Shown: one piece after another, positions 53,152 through 61,612 of the stretch
Layout: the number at the start of each line of letters is the position of its first letter
Numbering within the stretch: the first letter of the stretch is position 1
Assembly: GCF_018784445.1 (NCBI RefSeq)
Contig: NZ_WQOH01000052.1
Location: forward strand, 228,136 to 292,135
From: Gemmiger formicilis
GTDB lineage: Bacteria > Bacillota > Clostridia > Oscillospirales > Ruminococcaceae
Direction of reading: 5' to 3'
Length of the DNA: 64,000 bases
Notes under the pieces: model-generated
Databases searched by the model: none
What the model was told of the DNA's origin: nothing
What the model saw: the letters and a program-made list of their open reading frames with translations, nothing else
Translations under genes and position numbers: made by a program

Positions 53152-54711
53152 TCAGGCCCTCTCGTACTCGCTGGGGGTGATGAACGCCACCGGCAGGCCC
53201 GCTGCGCGGATGGCCCCCGCCATCTGAGCGTTGTAGGCCACGCCGCGCCCGGTGTGGGTGTGCAGCCCGGCGTCAGCGTAGGCCGCCGTGCCCGCCTTGT
53301 AGCCGTCGGCACCGGCCAGCAGCACCTTAGCCGCGCCGCAGAGCCGCAGCAGCCGCAGCAGCATCAAAACGCTGTTGCCGCCCTGGGCGTCGGTGGCGGA
53401 GAGGCGGTCATAGTTGACGACCGCCGCGCCCTTGTCAGCGCGCAGGTTGCTCGTCAAAATCAGCGGGCAGGGGTAGGCGGCGTCCTCATCAAAGCGCTTG
53501 GCGTTGGTGAAGAACGCATAGTCCGGCTTGACAAACTCCGGCACAAAGTTGGCCGAGACGGTCACGTCAGCCTGTGCCGCCGCCACGGCCGCACGGCCTG
53601 CCTCGGTGGCAAGGCTTGCGCCGGGGGCCAGCACCCGCACGGTTTTCCCCGTAAAGGTGGCCTGCAAGGCAGCCAGCGCGGCGGTGTCGTCGGTGCGGCG
53701 GTTCTTGTACTCGGTGTAGAGCGTATCAGCGTAGGCGGCGTCAAACACAGTCTTTTTGTCCGGCGCGATGGCCGCCAGGATGTGGTTGATGTCGCGGTTC
53801 GTCAAATCGCCCTTGCCGAGATAATGTTCGGCATAGTTACGATGCAGATTGAACTTGGCCGACAGGAAGTAGGCCGGGGTGTAGCCCCAGGCGCACTCAC
53901 CCTTGATGGGCGCAATGTGGTCCTGGATGGCGTCCATCAAATCATCAATGTTGTAGTGGCCGCCGAAATACTCGTTCATATAGTCGGCGATCAGCTCAAT
54001 GGGCAGGTTGCCGGGGATGCGCCCCATGCCCATCAGGCTGCCGTCCACGGCCAGGTCGCGGCGCAGATGCTTGTCCAAGAACTCCTGTGCCAGACAGAAG
54101 CTCAGGGCCATATTCTCATGCAGGTGCAGCGCCAGGCGGATATCCGGGGCCAGGTTGTGGTCGGCCATGCTGACAATGCGCTCCAGGTCACGGCGGCGCA
54201 TGCTGCCGAAGGTATCCACGATGGAGAACTGCCAGGGGTGGATCTCGTTGACCTGCTCAAAGATCCAGAGCAGGTCTTTGTCGCTGTACCCCATGATGTT
54301 GATGGGGTTGATGGAGACTTTGTAACCCAGTTCTTTGATGCGGCGGGCAAAGTCCATGCCGTCTTTAATGTCGTAGTCATGGGCGGTGATGCGGATAATT
54401 TCGATGCCGTGGCCGTCGTAGGGGGACAGCTTCGAGATATCGTAGTTCGAGCGCATCGCCATGCCGGAATACATCGTGTGGCCACGCTGGCTCTCGTCGG
54501 GCAGCAGGCGGTTCAGTTCCTCGATGGTGTTGCAGACCGTCACGTCGGGGTCGTAGCCGTCCACATTGCGCAGAAAGCCCACCTCGACGACGTCCACGCC
54601 CGCGCGGGTCAGCGTCTGGATGATGCGCCTCGCAGAGCCGAAGCCCCACTGCCAGCTGTTGACATAGCCGCCGTCGCGCAGGGTGCAGTCCAGCAGTTTG
54701 ATATCAGCCAT
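53152..54711 (-). CDS. DRE-TIM (HMGL-like) aldolase with an extra C-terminal domain
   Basis: 519 residues. Residues 1-300 form the pyruvate/HMG-CoA-lyase-like barrel: LLDCTLRDGGYVNSW gives the catalytic Arg12 and metal ligand Asp13, and ALHLHENM gives metal ligands His196 and His198. This set matches 4-hydroxy-2-oxovalerate aldolase, which uses pyruvate enolate. From about residue 335 (VRVLAPGASLATEAGRAA) to the end is a separate Rossmann-like domain resembling MptE/DUF115-type folds. Flanked by KdsB- and KdsC-like genes, it may make a 3-deoxy-2-ulosonate. Start overlaps the KdsB-like gene by eight bases. The role is inference. Confidence 0.8.
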   Translation of the reverse strand: MADIKLLDCTLRDGGYVNSWQWGFGSARRIIQTLTRAGVDVVEVGFLRNVDGYDPDVTVCNTIEELNRLLPDESQRGHTMYSGMAMRSNYDISKLSPYDGHGIEIIRITAHDYDIKDGMDFARRIKELGYKVSINPINIMGYSDKDLLWIFEQVNEIHPWQFSIVDTFGSMRRRDLERIVSMADHNLAPDIRLALHLHENMALSFCLAQEFLDKHLRRDLAVDGSLMGMGRIPGNLPIELIADYMNEYFGGHYNIDDLMDAIQDHIAPIKGECAWGYTPAYFLSAKFNLHRNYAEHYLGKGDLTNRDINHILAAIAPDKKTVFDAAYADTLYTEYKNRRTDDTAALAALQATFTGKTVRVLAPGASLATEAGRAAVAAAQADVTVSANFVPEFVKPDYAFFTNAKRFDEDAAYPCPLILTSNLRADKGAAVVNYDRLSATDAQGGNSVLMLLRLLRLCGAAKVLLAGADGYKAGTAAYADAGLHTHTGRGVAYNAQMAGAIRAAGLPVAFITPSEYERA

Positions 54712-55438
54712 GCTGCTTCTCCTTCAAAATTTCATTTACCAGCGCCAAATCTTTAGGCGTATCCACACTGACCGTCTTGTAAGGGCTGACGATGGCGTGT
54801 ACCTTGTGGCCGTTCTCGATAAAGCGCATCATGTCGTTTTCCTCGGCCTTTTCCAGGATGGATTTCGGCGTCTCGTGGTAGAATTTCAGCGCCTGCTTGC
54901 TGTACAGCTGAATGCCGGTGACTTTCTCGTACTCAAAATCCAGCGTGCCTTTGGGGTAGGGGATGGGGCTGCGGGAAATCAGCAGAATCTCCCGCGCGGC
55001 GTTCGTCACGACCTTTTGATTGGAGAAATCGATGACATCCGCCGGGTGTTCCATAATATTGGTCAGTACGGCGACATAATAAGGATCCTCGGGCAGGGTG
55101 CTGGGCAGGATCAGGTCAAACGCGGCCGGGTTGACCAGCGGTTCGTCGCCCATCAGCTGCAAGTAGAGGTCTGCATCCTCCACGGTGCTGACCTCCCAGA
55201 TGCGCCCGGTGGGGGTATCGTGGTCAGGGCTGGTCATCAAGTAGCGCATATCGTAGGCTTTGCAGGCGTCGGCAATGCGCTCGTCGTCGGTGGCAATAAG
55301 CACATCGTCCAGCTTCGGGCAGGCCTTGGCGGCCTGGTAGACCCAGTAGATCATCGGTTTGCCCAGCACATCCGCCAGCGGCTTGCCCGGCATCCGGGTA
55401 CTGGCGTAACGCGCGGGGATAACGGCGATTGTTTTCAT
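54704..55438 (-). CDS. KdsB-like CMP-ulosonate cytidylyltransferase
   Basis: 244 residues, the size of KdsB. IPARYASTRMPGKPLADVLG is the CTP-binding start, LMGDEPLV replaces the usual QGDEPL, and SRSPIPYP and a final SVDTPKDLALVNEIL are conserved. KdsB activates Kdo with CTP to CMP-Kdo. In a Gram-positive without LPS the substrate is likely another 3-deoxy-ulosonic acid. It overlaps the aldolase gene by eight bases, so the two are translated together. A family A repeat precedes it. Confidence 0.9.
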   Translation of the reverse strand: MKTIAVIPARYASTRMPGKPLADVLGKPMIYWVYQAAKACPKLDDVLIATDDERIADACKAYDMRYLMTSPDHDTPTGRIWEVSTVEDADLYLQLMGDEPLVNPAAFDLILPSTLPEDPYYVAVLTNIMEHPADVIDFSNQKVVTNAAREILLISRSPIPYPKGTLDFEYEKVTGIQLYSKQALKFYHETPKSILEKAEENDMMRFIENGHKVHAIVSPYKTVSVDTPKDLALVNEILKEKQHG

Positions 55439-55485
55439 GGTATTATACCTCGCATATTTGGCTTATATATAAAATGAACCACGCA

Positions 55486-55572
55486 TGTAGGGGCCGGGCA
55501 TGCCCGGCCCACAGCTTTACGGAAAGCGCTCTATTACGATCAGGTTGAGGGCGGGACATATCCCGCCCCTAC
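55486..55572. repeat. Family A repeat inside the polysaccharide operon
   Basis: TGTAGGGGCCGGGCATGCCC opens; GGGCGGGACATATCCCGCCC then CTAC closes. It lies between the sialyltransferase-like gene and the KdsB-like gene and occupies most of their spacer. Confidence 0.82.
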
Positions 55573-55574
55573 CG

Positions 55575-56549
55575 TCATACTAATTTTTTCGCTTCGTCCA
55601 GCGTCAGGTGGATTTTTTCATCCGCTGCGGTGAACCCTCGCAAAACAAAGCTCTGCACGGTCACGGCGCGGGCAAAATGGAAGGGCAGACAGAAGTTCAG
55701 CACCTCGCTGGGCATCGTGCGCTCCAACACGGTAGCGTCAGGGAACAGGGCTTTATAGTCCGTCGTGTCCCGGGGGTGGGTCTTGATAAACAGCGGCCCA
55801 ACGGCATATTTTTCCGCCACCGCCTTGAGCATCGCGTCCTGCTGTCCTTGGGTCATCAGTCCGTCCGCCACAAAGCTGCGGGGCAGCAAAAGCGTTGCGC
55901 CGTCGGCCTTTTCGGGCAGGGGCTGGGTCAAAAATATGCGGCGCACCAGCGCTTTTTCGGCATCGGTCAGGCTCTCCAACAGTATGGCCTTGCTGTCCGT
56001 CACCATGCGCGCAGCGGGGAACAGCGTACACTTCGCGGCGTCCTCGCTCTCGATGCGCACGCACCATGGGCTGTCGCCCCAGTAGAGGTAGCCTTTTCCG
56101 CGCTGTTTCGCGGCAAAATCGGCCGCCGCGCGCTGGTCGGTCACAAGATGCTGGTCGGGGCCAAGGGTGCTGCCGAACGTGTCTTCGCACAAGATATACC
56201 CGGCGCGGCAGTCCTGCATATAGCGGCCCAGCACGCTCCAATCGTTGTGGATATACACGTTTTCATACGCTGCGCGGTCAAATTTCCAGCCGCACAGCTT
56301 CTCAAACGCCCGCGCCGCACGCTGGTGGGCAAAGGGGCCTGTCACTGTGCCGGGCCACTTTGTCTCGTCCACAATGACTGTCTTAACAACGCCGGCCGCG
56401 TCCAGCCGGGCCGCCAGCGCGGCGGTGTCGGGCACGGACGCGGAAAGCACCATCGTGTGGGGTCCATTTTCACAGGCGCAGCGCCCGGCCCGCAGCAGGT
56501 CTATCAAAACCTGATAGGCCGTGTGGCAGATGTACAAATTCGGTTTCAT
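55575..56549 (-). CDS. Putative CMP-sugar glycosyltransferase, sialyltransferase (GT52/GT38)-like
   Basis: 324 residues, soluble. The N-terminal LYICHTAYQVLIDLLRA resembles the start of bacterial polysialyl- and GT52 sialyltransferases. GYILCEDTFGS is placed like their acidic D/E-D/E-G motif, and LFIKTHPRD like their HP motif, which binds the CMP moiety. Position right before the KdsB-like gene suggests that it uses the CMP-activated ulosonate. The similarity is motif-level only, so another GT-B family remains possible. Ribosome site CAGGAG. Three bases from the Wzt gene. Confidence 0.65.
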   Translation of the reverse strand: MKPNLYICHTAYQVLIDLLRAGRCACENGPHTMVLSASVPDTAALAARLDAAGVVKTVIVDETKWPGTVTGPFAHQRAARAFEKLCGWKFDRAAYENVYIHNDWSVLGRYMQDCRAGYILCEDTFGSTLGPDQHLVTDQRAAADFAAKQRGKGYLYWGDSPWCVRIESEDAAKCTLFPAARMVTDSKAILLESLTDAEKALVRRIFLTQPLPEKADGATLLLPRSFVADGLMTQGQQDAMLKAVAEKYAVGPLFIKTHPRDTTDYKALFPDATVLERTMPSEVLNFCLPFHFARAVTVQSFVLRGFTAADEKIHLTLDEAKKLV

Positions 56550-56552
56550 GGC

Positions 56553-57830
56553 TTACTCCTGCACCAGCTTGACCGGCGGGAAGTGGATGCGCCCCCAGCC
56601 GGACGCCCACTCGGGCATCGTCAGGTCGCTGTTGGTCACTTCAAAGGCGAACTCGGTCACAGGCTTGTCCAGGCAAACCGCATGGGCCAGTGCGCCGTCA
56701 AAAATATCAAGGTAGAAGAAATACTGTCCCTCGCCCAGCAGGCTCGGGTCAAACTCAAACACCGAGGTGTAGACCTTGCCCGGCTCGGCAGGGCCGAGGT
56801 CCACCGGGTGGGTGATGCCCACCGGCGTCGAATCCCGCGCGTGGAGGTTCATCTTCATGTGGATGCCCGCGAACGGCTCCGACACGCGCCAGGTGATTTT
56901 CACGCGCATCTTCTCGGTGTCGGCAAAGACGCTCGATTCTTTCCCGACGAAGTCCAGCGTTTCCAGCCGGAACCGCTTGCCGGCACTGCCGGTCATGCGG
57001 GCCACATCGGCCAAATCGTAGTGGACGACATTGACGTCAGTGGTGTCCATGTAGACCGCGATAGCCTGCTCGACGTCGCCGTCAAAGATGACCTTGCCCT
57101 TGTCCAGCACGACGCAGCGGGTACAAAGCTGACGGATCGTTGACATATTATGGCTGACATACAGCACCGTGCGGCCGTCCTGGTTGGCAACGTCGCTCAT
57201 TTTTCCTAAGCATTTCTGCTGGAATTTCATGTCGCCGACGGCCAGCACCTCGTCCATGACCATAATTTCACTGTCGAGGTGCGCGGCCACGGCAAAGGCA
57301 AGTTTCACGAACATACCGCTGGAGTAGCGCTTGACGGGGGTGTCAATAAAATCGCCGCACTCGGAAAATTCGATGATCTGCGGCAGTTTTGCATCGATTT
57401 CGGCGCGGGTCATGCCGAGAATTGCGCCGTTCATATAGATGTTCTCGCGGCCTGTCATTTCGTTGTTGAAGCCGGTGCCGACCTCCAGCATCGACGCCAC
57501 GCGGCCGCGAATCTTGATTTCACCCTCGGTGGGGGCGGTGATGCGGGAGAGCAGCTTTAACAGCGTAGATTTGCCCGCGCCGTTTCGGCCGATGATGCCC
57601 AGCGCCTCGCCCTGGTAGACGGTCAGGTCAACACCGTTCAGTGCCATAAAGGTTTGCCCAAACAGCCGTTGGTCGGTGCCGATGACGGTGTTCGGGTCCT
57701 CCTTCCCGCGCACGCGGGCCCACCAGCTCTGCAGGTCATGCGTCAGCGTGCCGCCGCCAATCTGGCCGAGCTTGTACTGTTTTTTCAGCCCCGAAACTTC
57801 GATGACCGGGCGTTTTTCTGTTGCAGACAT
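56553..57830 (-). CDS. Polysaccharide ABC exporter ATPase with C-terminal carbohydrate-binding domain (Wzt-like)
   Basis: 425 residues. The NBD (about 1-265) shows GRNGAGKST (81-89, Walker A), MLEVGTGFNNEMTGRENIYM, signature RYSSGM and Walker B IMVMDE. Residues about 275-425 form a beta-sandwich domain with a LRVKITWRVSEPFAGIHM-like start and FDPSLLGEGQYFFYLDIFD, as in Wzt-C. In Gram-negative O-antigen systems this domain reads the capped non-reducing end of the polymer. Ribosome site AAAGGGG. Works with the permease at 57849. Confidence 0.92.
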   Translation of the reverse strand: MSATEKRPVIEVSGLKKQYKLGQIGGGTLTHDLQSWWARVRGKEDPNTVIGTDQRLFGQTFMALNGVDLTVYQGEALGIIGRNGAGKSTLLKLLSRITAPTEGEIKIRGRVASMLEVGTGFNNEMTGRENIYMNGAILGMTRAEIDAKLPQIIEFSECGDFIDTPVKRYSSGMFVKLAFAVAAHLDSEIMVMDEVLAVGDMKFQQKCLGKMSDVANQDGRTVLYVSHNMSTIRQLCTRCVVLDKGKVIFDGDVEQAIAVYMDTTDVNVVHYDLADVARMTGSAGKRFRLETLDFVGKESSVFADTEKMRVKITWRVSEPFAGIHMKMNLHARDSTPVGITHPVDLGPAEPGKVYTSVFEFDPSLLGEGQYFFYLDIFDGALAHAVCLDKPVTEFAFEVTNSDLTMPEWASGWGRIHFPPVKLVQE

Positions 57831-57848
57831 AATTCAAGCGCCCCTTTC

Positions 57849-58727
57849 TTACACCGTATCCATAAACGTTTTTTCAATGCGGCTGAACAGCACAACGCCC
57901 AAAACCAGCGCCGCAGCGGTAAAAATCAGACTGTACACGATGCCAAACACCGTGACCGTGCCGGTGCCTAAGGTCGCCATGCGGAAAATCTCGATAGGCG
58001 ACGTCATGGGGTTTAGCTGGACCAGCACTTTCAGACGCGGGGAATTGTCCAGCATCGACAGCGGGTAGACGACCGGGGAAGCGTACATCCAAAGCTGCAC
58101 GCCGAAGCCCACGGCGATGGCCAAATCGCGATATTTCGTCGTTAAAGAGGAAACGATGATGCCGACGCCGAGGCCCAGCAGCATGACTTCCAGCATGACG
58201 AAGGGAATCGCCAGCGCCCACAGCGTAAAGGTGATGCCGCTGCCCGTGGCGAAGAAATAGCCCCAGAAAATCAGGTACATAACCGCCTGGATGCCAAAGT
58301 TGATAAGGCTTGTCAGCACCTGGCTGATGGGCATGGTCAGGCGGGGGAAGTAGACCTTGCCGAACACCTGCGAGTTTGTTACAAACGTATTGGCCGTGTT
58401 GTTGACGCAGTTGGCGAAAAACGTCCAGACCGTGTTGCCCGCCATGTAGAACAAAAAGCCGGGTACGCCGTCGGTGGGCATATTGGCCATGCCGCCGAAC
58501 ACAACGTTGAAGATAATAGTGGTGATAAGCGGATTCAGAATGATCCACGCCGGGCCTAGAATCGTCTGTTTGTACAGCACGGTAAAGTTGCGCTTGACAA
58601 ACATCGTGATGAGGTCGCGGTAGCGCCACAGCTCGTTCAAATCAATATCGAACCAGCCTGTTTTGGGCCGTATAACGGTGGTCCAGCCCTCCTCGGCCGG
58701 GCGGGTGGTTTGCAGATTTTCAGCCAT
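57849..58727 (-). CDS. Polysaccharide ABC exporter permease (Wzm-like)
   Basis: 292 residues with six spans. ELWRYRDLITMFVKRNFTVL and the WIILNPLITTIIFNVVFGGM region form the ABC-2 permease start, and VVYPLSMLDNSPRLKVLVQL followed by LNPMTSPIEIFR ends it. It forms the channel for export of lipid-linked polymer with the Wzt-like ATPase. It is the first gene of the 12.5-kb leftward operon and has its own promoter. Confidence 0.93.
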   Translation of the reverse strand: MAENLQTTRPAEEGWTTVIRPKTGWFDIDLNELWRYRDLITMFVKRNFTVLYKQTILGPAWIILNPLITTIIFNVVFGGMANMPTDGVPGFLFYMAGNTVWTFFANCVNNTANTFVTNSQVFGKVYFPRLTMPISQVLTSLINFGIQAVMYLIFWGYFFATGSGITFTLWALAIPFVMLEVMLLGLGVGIIVSSLTTKYRDLAIAVGFGVQLWMYASPVVYPLSMLDNSPRLKVLVQLNPMTSPIEIFRMATLGTGTVTVFGIVYSLIFTAAALVLGVVLFSRIEKTFMDTV

Positions 58728-58788
58728 AAAAATACCTGTTCCTTATGTGTAAAGTCGTAGTCGCACAATTATCCATAGTAATAGTGCT

Positions 58789-58817
58789 ATTTTACCACAT
58801 TATGCGCAAAGAATCAA
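58789..58817 (-). promoter_or_regulatory. Promoter of the leftward polysaccharide operon
   Basis: On the minus strand TTGATT (58812-58817) lies 17 bp from TAAAAT (58789-58794). Confidence 0.72.
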
Positions 58818-58840
58818 CTTGCCAAAGCGTTTATAATAAT

Positions 58841-58927
58841 AGTAGAGGCCGAGCATACCCGGTCCGGTCGTAAAAGGCAATGGGCGTTTCCCGGAAGGCT
58901 GCGGGCCGCACATATGCGGCCCCTACA
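58841..58927. repeat. Family A repeat, left end degenerate
   Basis: AGTAGAGGCCGAGCATACCC opens with mutations; GCGGGCCGCACATATGCGGC then CCCTACA closes with full pairing. Confidence 0.75.
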
Positions 58928-58946
58928 ACTCAACATAATAAAAGCG

Positions 58947-58986
58947 AAAAGCGGCCTGCCGAAAATCTATCGGCAGACCGCTTTTT
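58947..58986. terminator. Terminator after the amino-acid transporter ATPase gene
   Basis: AAAGCGGCCTGCCGA (58948-58962) pairs with TCGGCAGACCGCTTT (58970-58984) with one mismatch. T- and A-runs on both sides permit bidirectional use. Confidence 0.82.
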
Positions 58987-58994
58987 CTATGCAA

Positions 58995-59711
58995 TTACAG
59001 CACCTTCGACAAGAATGCTTTCAAGCGCTCGTTTTCGGGGTTGGCGAAGAACTCCTTCGGGGGTTTGTCGACCTTGACGACGCCCTCATCGATAAAGATA
59101 ATGCGGTTCGCCACCTCGCGGGCAAAGCCCATTTCGTGGGTGACGCAGACCATCGTCATGCCGCCGCGGGCAAGCTCCTTCATCAGTTCCAAAACCTCGC
59201 CGACCATCTCGGGGTCCAGTGCGGAGGTCGGCTCGTCAAACAGCAGCACGTCGGGGTTCATGGCCAGCGCACGCACGATGGCGATGCGCTGTTTCTGGCC
59301 GCCGGACAGCATGTTGGGGTAGGTGTCCGCCTTGTCGGCCAGACCGATGCGCTCCAGCAGCTCCATGGCCTTGGCGTCGGCCTCGGGCTGCTTCATCAGG
59401 CCCAGACGCACCGGGGCCAGCGTGATGTTCTTCTTCACCGTCAGGTGGGGGAAAAGGTTGAAATGCTGGAACACCATGCCCATCTTCTGGCGCACATGGT
59501 CAATGTCGTGATCGGTGACTTCCTTGCCGTTGAAGATGATGTGGCCGCCATCCGGCTCTTCCAGCCGGTTCAAACAGCGCAGGAACGTGGATTTGCCGCA
59601 GCCGGAGGGGCCGACCAATACAACGCAGTCACCCTTGTTGATGGTCAAATCTACGCCTTTCAAGACTTGCAGGCCGCCGTAGTTCTTTTTCAGTCCTTTA
59701 ACGTCGATCAC
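58995..59711 (-). CDS. Amino-acid ABC transporter ATPase (GlnQ/PAAT type)
   Basis: 238 residues. Walker [25 protein letters not shown]-loop region, signature [12 protein letters not shown], Walker [15 protein letters not shown]. It drives uptake of polar amino acids. The start is GTG at 59711 with GAGGAGG nine bases upstream, inside the permease gene (14-base overlap). Substrate probably glutamine, cystine or a similar polar amino acid, given the binding protein family. Confidence 0.95.
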   Translation of the reverse strand: MIDVKGLKKNYGGLQVLKGVDLTINKGDCVVLVGPSGCGKSTFLRCLNRLEEPDGGHIIFNGKEVTDHDIDHVRQKMGMVFQHFNLFPHLTVKKNITLAPVRLGLMKQPEADAKAMELLERIGLADKADTYPNMLSGGQKQRIAIVRALAMNPDVLLFDEPTSALDPEMVGEVLELMKELARGGMTMVCVTHEMGFAREVANRIIFIDEGVVKVDKPPKEFFANPENERLKAFLSKVL

Positions 59712-60465
59712 TTTGCGCCAGCCTCCTCTCAAATTTTGCCAGCAATGCGCTGAACAGCATGACCAGCACCAGATACACAGCCGCAACGCCCAGCAGCGGG
59801 AACATAGCCTCGTAGGTGCGGTTCATGATGCCCTGGGCCGCGTACAACAGCTCTTTGCCGCCGATGACGGTAATCAGGGAGGAGTCCTTCAGCAGCATGA
59901 TGAACTCGTTGCCCAGGGACGGCAGGATGGAGCGGATGGCCTGGGGAATGATGATCTCAAACATCGTGGTCATGTAGTTAAGGCCCAGGCTGCGGCCGGC
60001 TTCCATCTGGCCGGGGTCAACGGCCATCAGGCCGCCGCGGATGATTTCGGAGACATACGCGCCGGAGTTGATACCCAGCGCCAGCGCACCGACCATCGTA
60101 AAGTTGCGGCTGCTGGCGAAGATGACCATGCTCATGATGAGCAGCTGCACCATCATAGGCGTGCCGCGGATGACCGTGACGTACACCTTGCACACAGCGT
60201 TCAGCACGCCAAGGATGGGGTTGCGGTGGTGGGGTTTCTGCTGGGCGTGGCCCACGCGGATCATAGCCACGATGGCCCCCAGCAACACGCCCAGCACCAG
60301 CGCAATGGCCGTGACCAGCAGGGTGGTGCCCACGCCCTTGATATACTGCTGCCAGCGGTCGGAGTAGAGAAATGCCTGGTAGAATTTTACGAAGAAGTCC
60401 TGCCCGAAGTTCAGCTTCTCGCCGCTTTTTGCCAGCTCAGAGAGCGCTTCAAACTGTGCTTCCAT
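59698..60465 (-). CDS. Amino-acid ABC transporter permease
   Basis: 255 residues, about five spans of the HisM/GlnP type. [20 protein letters not shown] and the EAA loop [20 protein letters not shown] (G-rich EAA-like, followed by [14 protein letters not shown]) are conserved. I choose ATG 60465 with AGAAAGG 11 bases upstream over GTG 60474, which lies too near that site. A family A repeat and a terminator-like hairpin separate it from the binding-protein gene. Confidence 0.92.
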   Translation of the reverse strand: MEAQFEALSELAKSGEKLNFGQDFFVKFYQAFLYSDRWQQYIKGVGTTLLVTAIALVLGVLLGAIVAMIRVGHAQQKPHHRNPILGVLNAVCKVYVTVIRGTPMMVQLLIMSMVIFASSRNFTMVGALALGINSGAYVSEIIRGGLMAVDPGQMEAGRSLGLNYMTTMFEIIIPQAIRSILPSLGNEFIMLLKDSSLITVIGGKELLYAAQGIMNRTYEAMFPLLGVAAVYLVLVMLFSALLAKFERRLAQSDRR

Positions 60466-60505
60466 CCGCAACACAACCTTTCTTTCTGTTTGAATTCAGC
60501 ACACC

Positions 60506-60593
60506 TGTAGGGGCCGGGCATGCCCGGCCCGCAGCTTTCCGGCAAACTCTTGCCTGCGGGAAGGTTGCGGGCCGCATATATGCGACCCCTACA
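60506..60593. repeat. Family A repeat inside the amino-acid transporter operon
   Basis: TGTAGGGGCCGGGCATGCCC opens; GCGGGCCGCATATATGCGAC then CCCTACA closes. It is one of the best preserved copies. Confidence 0.87.
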
Positions 60594-60606
60594 GCGCGAT
60601 ATTTGT

Positions 60607-60612
60607 ATTATA
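60607..60612 (-). promoter_or_regulatory. Possible internal -10 box before the permease gene
   Basis: On the minus strand TATAAT within GGTATAATAC; no good -35 at 17 bp. It could compensate for the terminator just upstream. Confidence 0.3.
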
Positions 60613-60640
60613 CCATATTCCCGGGAAAAATCACACTAAA

Positions 60641-60671
60641 TAAAAGAAAAGCGCGCCGGGGCCCGGCGTGC
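60641..60671 (-). terminator. Terminator-like hairpin after the binding-protein gene
   Basis: GCGCGCCGGG (60651-60660) and CCCGGCGTGC (60662-60671) pair with one G-U; on the minus strand TTTTCTTTTATTT follows. It probably lowers expression of permease and ATPase relative to the binding protein. Confidence 0.7.
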
Positions 60672-60744
60672 CTTTCCGCTTGCTGCAAAGCGCTTATTCA
60701 GCGGTGATGTACTTATCCACGATGGCCTGCAGGGTGCCGTCAGC

Positions 60745-61542
60745 CTACAGCTCTTCCAAGGCGCTGTTGATGGCGTCCAGCAGAGCGGTGTTGCCCTTGG
60801 CAACGCCGATGGCATAGTCTTCCTGGGCGTAAGCGGTGTCCAGGATCTTCAGGCCGGGGTTAGCCTCCACGAAGGACTTAGCCGGGGCGTTGTCGATGAC
60901 GACGGCATCGACCTGGCCGTTGTTCAGGGCCTGCACAGCGGTCAGACCGTCGTCGTAGGCGATGACGTTGTCCTCACCGAAGTCGTCGGTGCAGTAAATG
61001 TAACCGGTGGTGCCGCGCTGGGTGCCGATGGCCTTGCCTGTCAGATCGTCAGCAGAGGCAATGTCGGAATCCTCGGGCACGATGATGGACTGGATGCCCT
61101 CGGCGTAGGTGTCGGAGAAGTCCATGACCTTCTGGCGCTCGTCGGTGACGGTGACACCGGCCATGACGATGTCGCTCTTGCCGTTCTGGGCAGCCAGCAG
61201 GGCGGCGTCAAAGTCCATGTCGTCAACCTGCAGCTCCAGGCCGAGCTTCTCAGCAATAGCACCGGCGACCTCAACATCGATGCCCTCAAAGTCACCGCTG
61301 TCGGTGGTCATCTCATACGGGGGGAAGGCGGCGTTGGTGGACATCGTCAGCTTGCCGGCGGTGACGGTGGTCAGTTCGGCAGCGTCGGCAGAAGCGGCCT
61401 CCTCGGTGGAAACGGCCTCGGAGGATGCAGCCTCAGAAGATGCAGCCTCGGAGGAGGCAGTATCGGTAGAAGCGGAACCGCCGCAGGCGGCCAGGCTCAG
61501 CATCATAGCGGAGCTGAGCATCAGAGCAGTGATTTTTTTCAT
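60745..61542 (-). CDS. Amino-acid ABC transporter binding lipoprotein with premature amber stop
   Basis: 265 residues as read. MKKITALMLSSAMMLSLAAC is the lipoprotein signal (Cys20), then a Ser/Glu/Ala repeat linker (SSEAASSEAASSEA), then the SBP_bac_3 domain (FPPYEMTTDSGDFEGIDVEV, GVTVTDERQKVMDFSDTYAE). Translation ends at TAG (60745-60747), but the frame continues for 16 sense codons (ADGTLQAIVDKYITAE) to TAA at 60694-60696. That tail is the usual C-terminal helix of the family, so the TAG looks like a CAG (Gln) to TAG change. The shortened protein may still fold. Start follows GGAGAT. Confidence 0.9.
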   Translation of the reverse strand: MKKITALMLSSAMMLSLAACGGSASTDTASSEAASSEAASSEAVSTEEAASADAAELTTVTAGKLTMSTNAAFPPYEMTTDSGDFEGIDVEVAGAIAEKLGLELQVDDMDFDAALLAAQNGKSDIVMAGVTVTDERQKVMDFSDTYAEGIQSIIVPEDSDIASADDLTGKAIGTQRGTTGYIYCTDDFGEDNVIAYDDGLTAVQALNNGQVDAVVIDNAPAKSFVEANPGLKILDTAYAQEDYAIGVAKGNTALLDAINSALEEL

Positions 61543-61612
61543 GATGATCTCCTCGATTCAATGTATCTCAAATGTTTGTACCTTCCCAAGCCCTCACTTG
61601 GTTGATGTATAC

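Noticed and set aside
54704-55438. Kdo for lipopolysaccharide as the explanation of the KdsB-like gene
   Set aside because: Other genes (T-box, EF-P neighbourhood, lipoprotein types, Wzt without outer-membrane partners) point to a Gram-positive; no lpx or waaA genes are in the window.
60694-60747. Stop-codon reassignment (TAG as sense) suggested by the interrupted binding protein
   Set aside because: TAG ends coaD, scrR and the XRE-VanZ gene at the expected places, so it is a normal stop here.
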